A stretch of DNA of 64,000 bases, taken from Cynocephalus volans. Its lineage: Eukaryota; Chordata; Mammalia; Dermoptera; Cynocephalidae. Shown piece after piece: positions 33,751 to 46,100 of this stretch. The position numbers and the translations under genes were made by a program. The stretch spans positions 68,743,852 to 68,807,851 of the forward strand of contig NC_084463.1 in NCBI RefSeq assembly GCF_027409185.1, written 5' to 3'. The stretch's first letter is position 1; every line of letters starts with the position of its first letter. The notes beneath the pieces were generated by a model that saw nothing but the letters and a program-made list of their open reading frames with translations, ran no database searches and was not told where the DNA came from.

Positions 33751-34399
33751 GGATGGAAGACAGCTATTCTAATATAAATACCATTAGACATAGAAAGTAA
33801 TCAGATGACATTAACTGATAAGCTGGAGATATGTTCAAAGACCTTTGCCAATCCCAAATTCACAAATACTAAGATGGCATATTTATTTTCCCTATGAAAA
33901 TGAAATCCATCATTAGTTCTCTTCACATCCTCTTTAATTTAATTAATAGTAGTAACAGTTGGAATTGTTTTCAGGAATATTTTGATCAAAATACATGTAC
34001 ATATGAATCTATTTGGTTCTCAAGTCCAGACAGCAATAGGTTGAACTAGTGAGAGTTTGCTGAGTTACTCAAACCTAATTGGTTTTTAAGTTTCAGGTAC
34101 TGAATAGTAAGAATTCTGATAGTTAAAAATTTAACTGAAAATTTGTCCAAATCTATTCGAGTATGACTCGCAAGATACATATATACACAGATCCATTTTT
34201 AAAATCAAGCTCTGAGAGCTCCTATGCAGGAAAGTACTAAGACACCAAGAAAGCCACACATTTGGTTGTATGTTACACTGCTAAGAATAGTTTTGGATCC
34301 AGCAGACATAGATATAAAGCAGCAGAGGATTCAGTAATTGGCAGCACCATATACTTGGGAAAAGTGCATATGAACATAGAGTTAACAGTGTGGGTTTAG
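33751..34399. other. AT-rich intergenic DNA, nothing recognised
   Basis: No gene, repeat or site that I can support. Confidence 0.5.
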
Positions 34400-34740
34400 G
34401 GTGGAGCGAAACGGAATAATTGGTTAAGAAATGGATAGGAGTGAGGCCGTCAGCTCCAGGCACCCAGGCTGTGCAGCAGATGGAGACAGTTGGAGTTCGG
34501 CTCGTGCAGCGTGGCGGCCAGGTACTGGAAGTGGCATTGGTGATGGGGCAAGGGAGCAGACATGGGGAGCCACTGTCTGGCTCTTGCTGGGTCGGCAGGA
34601 GCACAAGAGAGCGATGGCAGAGCCATCAGGGACCTGCAGACGGCAGGCAGCCTCGGTGGTCAGCAGAAAGAAGATGGTGGAGATTCAGCTGCCACTCCTG
34701 CCCTAGGGTTTCACTTCAAGATGCTATGATTCAACTCTAG
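34400..34740. other. GC-rich block of unknown origin
   Basis: A sharp local rise in GC content inside AT-rich DNA. There are overlapping open frames on both strands (plus 34420-34740 and 34431-34706; minus 34281-34604), none recognised. Stops are rare in GC-rich DNA, so open frames alone are weak evidence. Candidates are a piece of a retroelement 5' UTR or LTR, possibly related to the L1-like element that starts at 34856. Confidence 0.35.
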
Positions 34741-34855
34741 TGGACACACCAGAGCGTGGGCCTCCTAGATGCTAGGTCCTCAGTGTGCCTCTCCAGGAAA
34801 AAGCCTATTTCCAAGACAAATTTTGCTTTCCTGTGTTGTTTTAAACTAATTAAAA

Positions 34856-36905
34856 AAACAACTTGTGAAGCTTACAGTCAAAATGGAGGAACAGACGGTC
34901 CCCAGCGCCACTCTCTCCCACAAATCAACCAGTTTACAACTATCAAAAAGTAATGACAGCCAAGCTGGGGCCACTAGAGCTGAAGGGAAGAGGAGGAGAG
35001 ACCTACGGAATTCATGAAGGCAGGAGAAGCCATGATGAGAGAAAGAAAGGCCCATTCCCACCATTGCGAGCCCCAGCTGCTTCAAGGCAGGAGCTGGTGA
35101 GCACACAGAGCAAGAGCTGGCAAAAGCCATAGCTGTGCCCTTCGGACGAAGTTGCTTGGAGTTGGCAGGGGAGAAGAGGGCCCTAGTGGCCCCCAGGCCA
35201 GCAAGACCACTAACAGGGTTCCCATGGACCCACAAAGGAGCAAGAAGCCACAGACAACTGAAAAAAGGAGCCACTCAGAGGCTGGTGAGTCATCGCAAGG
35301 GACTGGCGCATGGCTCTTCCTATGAGAAGTGTTTGGAGTGCGGGGGATGGGGGAGACAGGCCACCAGGGGAACACTGAGGTACAGCATGGACAGCTGATC
35401 TACCCTCCAATTAGTGCAGGACCACTCAGTGGAGACTGGTCAGGCATAAAGAACTGCAGAGGGTGCAGTTTGCTGAAAAGTCTCAGGCCCAGAACAGAGT
35501 TTCCACACAACCCAGGTATACCGAACCTCACAAGACCAAGAAGTATGTACAAGGTCAACCATTAAAAAATGAGCTGCACAAAAAGTCTTCCTCAGGGAAT
35601 CAATAGCAATGAAGCAATTAGCTTAGCTCAGCTACAGGGCTCAAGTGCTGCTCCCAAAAGGAAATTCTTCCATTTAGAAGGACAACAAATTAGTTGTGGT
35701 GGGAAGAGGAAATAGTCCAACATAGAACTGAAAGAAAAAACAAGACACCCATGGATCAGAGACAAAGTTTGATATTGACTAGTAAAGGTCTACCACCACC
35801 AAAGAACACCTCTAAAACCTAGAAGGACCAGAAAGCCCTTGGGCTCCCAATCCAGGGAGTGCGGTAGGGCTGAAAGCCTCAGCTATGTCTCCCCAATGAC
35901 TATACCCGCCCAGTGACAACCACCAAGCTGCCGCAGGAAGCAGCCCAGGCTCCCAAGGGGCAGTGGGGGATTGAGGGCCTCAGCCATGCCCTCCCAACAT
36001 CTGCAACCAGCCCGGTGACGACCACCAAGCCACTGCTAGTAGTGCCCCAGGCTCCTGAGCTGGGACAGTGGGGCACTGAGGGCTTCAGCCACACACCCCT
36101 TACATCTGCATCCAGCCTAGTGATGACCTGCCTGCCACTGGAAGCCCCAATTTCCCCTGACAGGATGAGGAGGTGGTCACAGACCTCAATCACGCTCCTC
36201 CCTCATTCCTCCTTTTCCCACCCTATTTCCCCTCCCCCTTCCCTTCTCCTTCTCCCCCACAACTAATCTGCAACAACATCTTACAATGAGGCATGGAGCT
36301 AGGGGGAAGCCAAACCCAGCTACAACTAGGTGAGCTGCTGCCATCGCCCTGGGCCCCCACCGGGACCTGAGGCGGAGAGCCAGGGGAAGCGGAACCCAGC
36401 TGTAACCAAGTAAAGAGCACACCAAAAACACCATTTGCATGCAGGAAGCCCACCATAGCCACCATAATTGCCATGGCTGCCATAAAAGCAGATAGTCTCT
36501 ATAGAAGCAGGCACAGCCACTGAGCAGACGACATGCCAGACTGTCAACTGCACTGACACAAGGAGAGGCACCAGTGGAAACCAAAAAGAAAAAAGAGGTC
36601 CTCTCTCTACACAAAGCACACTCCAGAGTTATAGAAGAAGCATCTGATTTACAATAATAGGGGAGGACTTGATCACACCTGTCTCAGTAATGGACAGATC
36701 ATCTAGGCAACAAACCAACAGAGAAACAGTTGCTCTATCAGATGGACAGAACAAATCACAAATCTATGGTTCTTAGACGGGGAGTGGGGGAGAGAGAAGG
36801 GGGAAGAGGAGGGAAAAAAGAGGAAAGGGAAGGGGAAAGAATGGATAAGGGGCATAAAGAATAAGTATGATTTGTAAAAATTAATAGTCTAACAAAAAAT
36901 TTAAA
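34856..36905 (+). mobile_element. Internally deleted L1-like element
   Basis: The start 'cttacagtcaaaatggaggaacagacgg' and the following GC-rich about 1.7 kb look like an L1 5' UTR of a type other than that of copy B. ORF1 and most of ORF2 are missing. At about 36615-36750 a short stretch matches the L1 endonuclease region ('ataataggggaggacttgatcacacc', 'gacagatcatctaggcaa'). It is followed by a G-rich polypurine tract (36776-36840) and an A-rich end that resemble an L1 3' UTR. The 5' part contains three imperfect tandem units of about 105 bases (35851-36165). No open ORF and no clear TSD. Confidence 0.55.
35851..36165 (+). repeat. Three imperfect about 105-bp tandem units
   Basis: Units start near 35851, 35957 and 36062. 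Each runs 'agtg.gg...tga.ggc.tcagcca' then 'ccagcc.ggtgac.accaccaag' then 'ctgc...gcccc.ggctcc', with the third the most diverged. Repeated monomers are a known feature of some L1 5' UTRs and can each carry promoter activity. Confidence 0.6.
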
Positions 36906-38450
36906 AAGGAAAAAGAAAATTTGAGTGGGAAAAATTTGAAAAAAAGCTTGCCTTTAATAAATTTACTGTTTTCATAAATATGTGCCATAAATGCATAAAA
37001 GAAAGCTGCACCCTCTCATGTTTTATTAAAAGTATCAATATTTAAAGTGAAATCCTAGACAACTACTTGAGCTTCCAAAGATAGAAAATAGACCCCACAC
37101 ATGTCAATGTGAAAGCAAATGAATTTCAAATATTTTGAAAATAAAGTTGGTTGATATTGTTTTTTTTTTTTTAAAAAAAAAGCTAGATCTCTATACCAAT
37201 TGTATAAGAGGATTGCCTCTTCCTCTTATAAAGCCTCAAAATGTATCTCCCATGCTCCCTTTGTTCTCAGAAAGCTACCTGAGGATATGGTCCGCACAAA
37301 TGAAGTAAATCTAAGAAAGAAATGGGAAAACAGGAAATCCAACACAGGGGAGAGGCAAACAATCCTCAGGATGATGGCAAAGATTCCAAGATGACAGCTG
37401 TATAGCAATCCACACATCCAGACTGGACAAAGCAGATTGCTACAGGCACAATTTCTTCAAGATGACAAATGAAACTGATAGAATAACAGATATGTCTGAA
37501 CATATGGAGAAGGCATTCATACATCTGCTAGATATCTATGCAAAATCAATTATTAACTCAAGAAAAAAATGTAGTATAGGGTAAGAATAATACATAATCT
37601 TAATAATGTAAACATTCTTAATGTAATCAGAGTCAATAATGTAAACACTGAATTACAATATAATCACGTTTGGAAGAGAAAGGGGGACAAACGGTACATG
37701 TAATGTTGGGAAGCAGAAGAGGTACACTTTATCTTAGGAATCAAAGAAACAATGCCTAAAATGGAAAAATTAAGTAAAAGCAATATAAACATGTTATCTG
37801 GAGATATAGTAATAAATAACAAAAAATATCAGCTAAAAGAGCTGAAAGTGCTTGCCATGGGGACAAAATGGAAGAAGGAAGTCAAAGTAGTCGTATTTTT
37901 CTTTAAGAAAAAAACCCCTGCAGGTTTATTTGACTTTTTAAATTATGTGCACGTGTAACTTTGATTAAAAAATAATAAAAAAACAAAAACTCTGAAAAAA
38001 GCAGAATCTAGCTTATGGTAGGCTCATAAAAGTTGCATAATAAATGTTAATTGTTTTATTACTTTAATGACAAGATAAATGGGTTTTTGTATCACTATTA
38101 CAACTCATGCTAGGGATAACAATATTTCCTCTATTATAAATGCCACTGGATCTTTTCAAAACAGATATTTACTATGCTTGGAATAACTGGGCATGCTTAA
38201 TAAAATTAAAGAAAAATTATAAAACATTCCTTTTTTTTTCCCCTAAAGTACCTAATTTTATACAATTTATGCACATTTTTTAATGTTAGTAATAAAAACA
38301 AATTATTTTACTTCTTGATATTTAATAAGACTTTAACTCCCCAAGACATGCATTATAATCATATAATAGATTCTGTCATCAATATGATGGTCTTGGCATT
38401 TTATATATTATGTTCCCACTTTAAATTAAGTCGTATTTACTAAAATAAAA
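36906..38450. other. AT-rich DNA downstream of AASDHPPT, nothing recognised
   Basis: Many A and T runs and short open frames. No repeat or gene assigned. Confidence 0.45.
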
Positions 38451-38454
38451 ACAC

Positions 38455-38868
38455 TTAAAGACGATGAACAGGCGCTTCACAAAAAAGGAATACAATCAAT
38501 AACAACAATGATATATCAACCTCATTTGTAACAAAAGAAACACAAATTTAAAAGATGACATATTTTTCAGTTATATTGGCAAAGATGAAATACAAAAAAA
38601 AAAAAGATAATACCTACAGTTGACTCTATAGAATATGTAGGTGGGAAAGGGGGTGGTCACACATATACTATTAACTGGCAATGTAAATTGTACAGCCTTT
38701 TTTGGAGAGCAACATAGTAACATTCTTCAAAGCTCTAAAAATGTTTAGCAGTCATTCCACTTCTAAAAACTTTCTTAAGGACATAATTAAGCACTACCAT
38801 GTAAGAGGACGATCACTGCACCAATGCTTATAGTAAAAAACCATAGACAATCAAAATGTCTAACACAA
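38455..38868 (+). mobile_element. Old L1 ORF2 3' end fragment
   Basis: Diverged sequence with the order typical of the L1 ORF2 C-terminus: 'gatgaacaggcgcttcac', '...aactggcaatgtaaattgtacagcc', 'tttttggagagcaac', 'agcagtcattccacttctaaaaac' and 'caccaatgcttatagtaaaaaacc'. It is interrupted at 38868 by a tRNA-SINE and probably resumes at 39465. Confidence 0.7.
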
Positions 38869-38870
38869 GG

Positions 38871-38985
38871 GGCCGGCCAGTTAGTTCAGTTGGTCAGAGC
38901 ACAGAGTCGATAACACTGCCAAGGTCAAAGGTTTAGATTCCCATAATGGCCAGTGGCCAAAACAAAAAAAACCAAAAAAACACAG
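38871..38985 (+). mobile_element. tRNA-derived SINE (CYN-like)
   Basis: Starts 'ggccggccagttagttcagttgg', carries 'gataacactgccaaggtcaaagg' and ends 'ggccagtggcc' plus an A/C-rich tail. It is inserted in an old L1 fragment. Confidence 0.8.
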
Positions 38986-39464
38986 AGAAAGATGAGCAAA
39001 TTGTGACATATCTTTCTTATGGCAGGCAGTGGGCTTCTCTTCAATGCCATTCTCCCAAACCAACCTTAGCTTCTTCCCTTCCAATGGGGTCTACTTCAGA
39101 GGCTAAAAATGTCAGACATGGCCTTTCTCTGTGACCAGATCTGAGTCACTGGAAACAGAGGAAATCTTCTGAGGGCTTTAGGGAAAATTCTTCCTCACTG
39201 ATAAAACAATTACGAGAGAAGAAATGGCCTTTCCTGCCTTTTAGATGCAATTTTATGAAGATATAAAACTGGAAGTTACAAGAGCAGCTCTTGTGATTGG
39301 GAAGGGAATGACCCTAAGGCAAAAACCAAAAAAAAAAAACCCCAGGGTCCTTAATGACAGCTCTGAACTGTGTTTTATGTGAGATAATAAATAACCTCGG
39401 TTACTCAAGCCAATTATATTTGGACATTGTTACCTCTGGTCAAAAGCATCCTACCTGATATTAG

Positions 39465-39740
39465 CCACACAATAGAGTACTTCAAAACCACTAAAAGTTA
39501 TGTCCCAGAGGTATATTTATAAACGGTAGGTGTGCAGCTAAAAAAAATTACAAAACAGGATGTTCCATTTTAAAAAAAACAACAAATATGTTAATATGGA
39601 TTCATATGTCAAGAAAAAGGTCTGGAAAGATACTCAAAGTTTTAAGAGTAGTAGTTATCTCTGAAAGACAGGATTTAAATGTTTCCTTCTTGCACATTAG
39701 CATTTTCTATTTTTTTCCTACAATGAACATGTATCACTTT
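39465..39740 (+). mobile_element. Old L1 3' UTR fragment
   Basis: 'acaatagagtacttcaaaaccactaaaa', 'aaaaaggtctggaaagatactcaaa', 'gtagtagttatctctgaaag' and 'cctacaatgaacatgtatcacttt' are in the order of an old L1 3' end. It is probably the continuation of the 38455 fragment and lies within the likely 3' UTR zone of AASDHPPT, on its antisense. Confidence 0.65.
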
Positions 39741-39908
39741 AAAATTCTGCCACCCTTTCTATCAATTCAATGCAATTTTGAAAAGGTAGAGGTAAGACAC
39801 GTACTCTAGTCAGCTATCTTGAACTGAAAAGTCTGCTTTTTAATAAGGAAAAGTTTTCATTATTTTTTAAAAACTGTTTTGTGAAATAAAATTTGATACT
39901 GTCAGGCA

Positions 39909-39914
39909 TTTATT
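39909..39914 (-). terminator. Candidate proximal polyadenylation signal
   Basis: AATAAA on the minus strand (tttatt on plus), 58 bases past the AASDHPPT stop. Canonical hexamer, but other signals further down are equally possible. Confidence 0.3.
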
Positions 39915-39972
39915 TTTCAGTGGCTATGGAAGATTACAGTTTTCATTTCCTTTTGCTATTTAGGGGATTATA

Positions 39973-40137
39973 TCATGACTTTGTACCATTTCGTATTGGA
40001 ATTTCTTCTGTGAAGCAAAAACAGTCCCAAAATGAAGGATCTTCAGGTGTCATGGGAACAGCAGATGCTATTAAATCATTAAAGTTGAGAATAGTAAATT
40101 GCCTCTGGGATGGTTTAGAATCATCTTGAGATGGAAC
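39973..40137 (-). CDS. AASDHPPT: AASDHPPT exon 6 (last coding exon)
   Basis: 54 codons plus TGA at 39975-39973. Acceptor ...ttttag|GTTCCA. Encodes 'VPSQDDSKPSQRQF' to the C-terminal 'IPIRNGTKS'. An AATAAA on the minus strand at 39914-39909 would give a very short 3' UTR. The human transcript is longer, so later signals are probably used. Confidence 0.95.
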   Translation of the reverse strand, partial: VPSQDDSKPSQRQFTILNFNDLIASAVPMTPEDPSFWDCFCFTEEIPIRNGTKS

Positions 40138-43100
40138 CTAAAAGTGAAAAAAATAGATTACTTCATTGTTATATTGCAGGTTAATCTTAATCAATTTTAT
40201 AATTATAATAATAATAAATAAGACCAAATTATATTTCAGCAGTATTAAATTACAATATTCTAGAATATTATTTTTACTCCTTATATTAGTGTTGTCAATA
40301 TAACAAATCAAAGAAAAATATGAAAAAGAAAACCTGGTTCTTGAACTTTTTGTATAACAACAGCCTGTGGTATTTATTTAAAATGTAGACTTACTGAGTC
40401 CCATATCCATAGAGTCTGATTCCGTACACAAGAGTTAAAAGGGATCCCAAAATCTGGCAGGCATGCTACTTTGATAGAAATGAGCCACAGGCAAACTTCT
40501 GAAAAATATTACTCTAGAGGGTGGAACTGATCAAACTGCCACAACTACACAGATGTAGCTTCTTTAGTATCTATTATTTACTTAACACTAAGTTTTTTTT
40601 TTGCGGCTGGCCAGTATAGGGATCCAAACCCTTGACCCCGGTGTTATCCATACCATGCTCTAACCAAGTAAACTAACTGGCCAGCCTCTATTTAATGCTA
40701 AATTTCAACTGTATCTTACACTGTGAGATAGAGCCCTTGTTCACAACTCAACTCAGTACAGACCTTCTTTAATATTCTATACATTCTGGTAAAGATAATA
40801 CTTGGGCTTTGTGTAGTGTTTTAAAAAGGTACAGTACTTAGTTTATGTGATTTACATTTTATAGCTAAGCTGTCATCCAGTTATCTAATTTTATAGATGG
40901 GGAAATTGAGGCTCAGGAAGATCAAACAATTCAAACAATTTACTCCAGCTCACAACATAGGTTGAATAGTAGACCTAGGCCTGGAACTCAGGTCTTCTGA
41001 ACTGTACTCTAGTCTTTTCAATATGCCACAACTGTCTAAATAGGTTCTACCCAGGGAAATAAAATCAAAGTACAGAAGGTGCAAATGTTTCCAAAATTAT
41101 AAAGCTCTATGGCAACATAAGCTATTTGCAGGGAGTGTAAAGCTGACGCTAGAGAAGAGGACAGATAACCTGAGTCTGAATATCTTCAATAACACGTCAC
41201 TTTTAACATGCCGTCTCTTTTTAAGGAAGATCTATGAAGAATTTTAACCCTTAGATTGATCTATAAAAGCCTGGTCTGTGGCCTGAGCTATTTTTCTCAA
41301 AGCAATGATGCATATATGTTGATCATACCACATTCTCTCTCATGGGTTCCCTAAAAGTAATAGGATGCATGTAGTTTTGATTATAACATATTGGTATTCC
41401 TTCAATAAATACTTCCTGTAGAATCTCTATATGCAGGCTAAGAATCTTTGACCCCGAGTTTTTTTTTTTTTTCCACTCATTTAGTAGATAATAGCATAAG
41501 AAAATACAAGGATAAAAGTTCCTGGAAGATAAGTATTACCTTTTAATTCTATTTTTCCACAAACTTGGAAATACCCTTGTTATAAACAGATTGTGATTGA
41601 AAGAATTTAATTGAGATCCATGTTATGCCACAATATGACATAAAGTCTCTCATATGTTTTACTATAAGTTTGGGAAAACTTTAGAATATTATTTTAAAAG
41701 GGGGAAGAGGCTCAATTTGAAAGGTAATTGCATTACTCACCAACTATCAACTTGGCACATTTATATTCAACACAGTCCCATTCACCAGGAAATAAATTAC
41801 TGTAATAAATTACTGTTAAGATGACTGAGTAATTACCTTGAATTTCTATTGGAAATATTACTATGACAATACTACCAAAATTTTTTCTTTGTGAAGTATA
41901 TTTAAATGTGAAGAAGTAACATGCTTTTTAAAAAAAGTTTCTGTGAAATCCCAGATGATCTTAAAGATATGATGATGAAAAATACTTTGAAATCTATGAA
42001 CCTAAAAAAAAAAAAAAAAAAAACCCATAACCTGATACAATGCAAGTGACTGCTTCCATCAATGAAAAGCAAACTTAAAATAGATTCATGCTTTTTAGAA
42101 TAAAGACAGAGAAATCCTAAATTCTTACATCCTGCTGATGTCTAGATCCATCAGGTTTCCTAAGAGCTACCGCAACAAAATGGTGCTCATCTATTTTGCT
42201 TTCCTAAAAAATAAAAGTAGAGATTATTAAATATGTAAATCAAGATATAGTTTTGTTTACCTTTTCTAAATCACATTCTCCGTCTACACACACACACACA
42301 CACATTTATATTTCCACACCTTCCCTAAAACATTTAAGAAGTTATATACATTCTGGTCCTTTACTCTGAAATACTTCAGTATGTTTTTCCTAAAAAGATA
42401 TTCTCTTACGTAACCCAAGTGGTTGAACTTCAGTAAGTTCAACATTGAAACAATACTTTAATCTATTATCTGGAGCCAAGTAATAGGCAAGTAGTGTCAA
42501 GATACCACATTCAGTTGTCATGTCTTGTCAGCCCTTCTTTTGTCTTTTATGACATTAACATTTTAAAACACAAACCCCACCCTCCCTTTAATAGAACATT
42601 GCTCATTTTTGGTTTGTTTGATGTTTCTTAATGATCAGATTTAGGTTGTGCATGCTCAACCAGAATCAAAATAGGTGATGAGCCTGCACTATCTATAGGC
42701 ACATGCTAGCTATCTGCCTCTCACTGGTGATGTTAATTTTGTATATGTTTAAAGTATACAGTAACCAAAAAAAATCAGGTTGCAGCATTGGTCTGTAAGC
42801 ATCTGGTTAACTACGTACTATAGCTTATGAAAAGTCATGGCGGAAACTTTTTTTTAAACAAAGTAACTTGAATATTTAGATTAAAAAATATCTAAGTTTT
42901 TCAAAAATGTAGCCCATAAGACATAGCTTTTATATGTATGAAATATTTTAGTAAATAAAGATCACACTTAACATACAATTACATGTACGATAATGACTGA
43001 TGGCTGAAAACTAAAGAATGTTACTGATGGATGTACTGTTTTGAGCACTTCTAACAGTATGAGATACTAACAGATAACAGAGACTGTCACTTCCTACCAT

Positions 43101-46100
43101 GCCCCCAAAGGAAAGTATTTTCCCTTGAACTAAAAAACAAGCTCATAATATTTATTATTATAAACAAAATTACTCTTTTTGATACATGGTCTTCCTCCCA
43201 TTCTTTACACTGAATATATTGTTAATATGAACATTATAATACACAGATGTTTTCGCTATAATTACTTTTGGAAAAGCACTCAAATTAGCAGTTCTGTAGC
43301 ATCTGCATGGTAGGCAAATGTCAGAGTTAACTGTGCAATACCCAGTTTTTGTTCAACTTGTAGCTAAAATGCCAACGTGCCCTGCTTAATTTACCCATTT
43401 ATCTTGTTACCAGCCAAAATTCAATGAGATTGATTTCAAAATAAGGCTTCACCATGTCTTCTCAGACCTTATCAGCATCATGTAAATATGAAATTTGACA
43501 TAGCAGAACTACAGAATAACAGTTTTGAAACTGTGTCACATACTTCACTGTTATAATATGCTCTCTTCTGACAATGTTAACTATTAATACTCAGTGCTCC
43601 ATTAGAATGAAATCTCTATGGAGCTTAGAGACTTTGTCCTAAATCCTTTTTGCCTAGGACAATGCCTATAATAAATATCAGTTGAGAAGAAAAATGAAAT
43701 AGCAAGCTAGCTAGCCAGTTAAGCTAGCTGATTCAGTGCTATTGAACTTGAGAGGTAAGTTTAATTTTCAAATCTTTCGAAATTTTCGAGAATTTTCTGA
43801 ATCTGTAATTTTTTACCCATAAAATCACTGTGAATACCAACATTTCCCTATCATCCCAACTAAACCCCAAGGGAACAGGATATTTTATCTTTTCAGGAGA
43901 TAGTTTAGCATTAGAGATTAGTTTAACATTAGAGTCTGAAGAGTGGAAGAAACTGAAAGGTGAAGTGCTTGAGATTGCTAATCATGAGTGGATGGATCCA
44001 TGAGAGCCATACAATGGCTACTCCAGACAGGATCCTGCCTTCAAATTTCTTCAGTTGAAAAGTGTTTGTCTTCACACATATCTCTAAACCCCTGGGAACA
44101 CAAGCCACGTTTAACTACAAACTCTCTTAATGATCTTTCCTCTACTTAGAGGCCTCAGAAAGATGGGCCTACTGGTATGTCATCTTAGCAAGATCATCCT
44201 CCTGTACCCACATAAACACACTTCTCTTATACACAGGCTGGCTTAAGTGGTGGTCACCGGACCAGTCTGCTCTCTAGTAAGTACTGCATAGATGTACCTA
44301 ACATTTCTCTTTATGTCAAAAGGAGAAATTCCATTTAACATCCTTTATATTTACTTTTGAAAAGAAAAGCTGTAATACTTTTACTTTCTTTAAATAACAC
44401 AATATAAATGGTTGTTCAGGTGATTGTTGTTGGCTTCCTAACAGACTTCAAAATATTTTGAATTAAACCTGAAAAACCAGAAAGATTTCCAGCTAATGCT
44501 AATTCAGTTATCTTTTAAACATAACATAAAACTTTTATTGGTCTAACCTGGAAAATGTACATAAGATAAACCACTTTAAAATATGTATCTTATAAAAATG
44601 AAATTTTTACCTAACAAGTTGTAAAGAATAAAGTACTTACTGGAAGAAAAAGTTAAATGGAATTAACCTAGAAGTAAATTGTTAAAACAAGCTAGATCAA
44701 ATCTATCCTAAAATTAATTACATTTAGTTTAATCACAAAATTTCAATTAATTCACAAAATAGGAGGATATGCTAAAAAATAAAAAGAGAAAAGCTATGTT
44801 CAGAGAAGTAATGCTTGCTAAAATAAAAAAAGTTGGTATTAAGATCTGAACCCTCCTCTAACTCAAAAACATAACTGCCTTCCACCACTGCCTGCCATAC
44901 ACCATTGAGTGCTTCCAGCCAGCTTTTCTGTATACATAAATGTTTCCCAACTATAAAGATTCTTTTTCCTCTGAACATGAGAATATGAGCATTATGTCCA
45001 TAACAATATGTACAACAAGTTTTCTCCATATCAATAAAAATTATTATTAGGCATCATAACTAAGGCTGCAGTAAAAGGCTAAAAACAATAATTTGCTTCA
45101 GTTTTATTAGGTGTTTCTCATTTTCTTCCAGTTATAAAAAATGATGCAATGAACATACAACTTACTTTCTACTGAATGCAGGAGCTAAAGGTAAATGTTA
45201 AATGTACAGTAAAAACATTTATCGGGCATCACTGAGAATAAAGGATTCCACAGGAGAGAGTTTTCATATGGTTGAGGCTTGCCTCTTTAAGTGTGAAAAC
45301 ATTCACTAATAATTTTGTTCACAATTTTTACAATTGCTACCCTTTAAAATACAGGATTCTAAGTAAAATTTACTCTGAATCCCTACCTTTCTTGGTATCC
45401 TAGCAGTTTTTAACACAGCTCTCTTTCTCAAAATACTTTCTGCCCTTTAATCCTCTGACACTACCCTCTTATTTTATGTCTTACCATTCTGGTCATTCCT
45501 TTCTCAATCTCCTCCACACTCTACTTTTAAATATTAGCGTATATTCTCAGGGCTCTGTCCTAGGCCAAAACCTAACCATAACAATAATGCCCCACACATT
45601 ATCCATCAGCCTAATCTGAAATCTCTTCAAATCTCATCAACGTCTAGCCAAAGTGGCTTCCTCTGGCTGTTCACAGACGCAAAGCTCTATTTCAGGAATT
45701 CGTTTCCCCTCCCATTCTACTGTGACTATTCTCTATGACTATGATACATTTAATTATCACTTAATTACATTTAAATGTTATAGGCTCTTCTAGTATCTGT
45801 GACTTCACCTTCAGAGCACCAGGACTAGATTCCAGTTGTGTCTCATTTCAATGACCAGCCTCCACCAAATAATTTCATATACATGCACCAAGTATGGAAC
45901 TTCTTAGTTATAAAAATTCTGATAAATTTCTTACCTCAAATGCCCATTCTTTTTCTTCCTCCCCATCCAGAAACAAACGTGTTTCTTTATAAACTTGGCC
46001 AATATCCAAGTTTAATGGAGATATATCAAATTCAAGCCGTTGAAATTCAAATCCTAGTCCAACACCAATGGCTTTTATGAAGCTTTCTTTTAGTGCCTAC

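Noticed and set aside
38871-38985. Possible functional tRNA gene (also 24920, 49996, 51818)
   Set aside because: Heads resemble a tRNA but lack a full cloverleaf and anticodon loop, have A-rich tails and recur as a family: they are SINEs.
43708-43732. 'gctagctagccagttaagctagctg' as another SINE head or a palindromic site
   Set aside because: Too short and lacking the downstream SINE core; simple GCTA-type repeats explain it.
45838-46080. 80-codon plus-strand frame
   Set aside because: Antisense shadow of AASDHPPT exon 4 and its flank.
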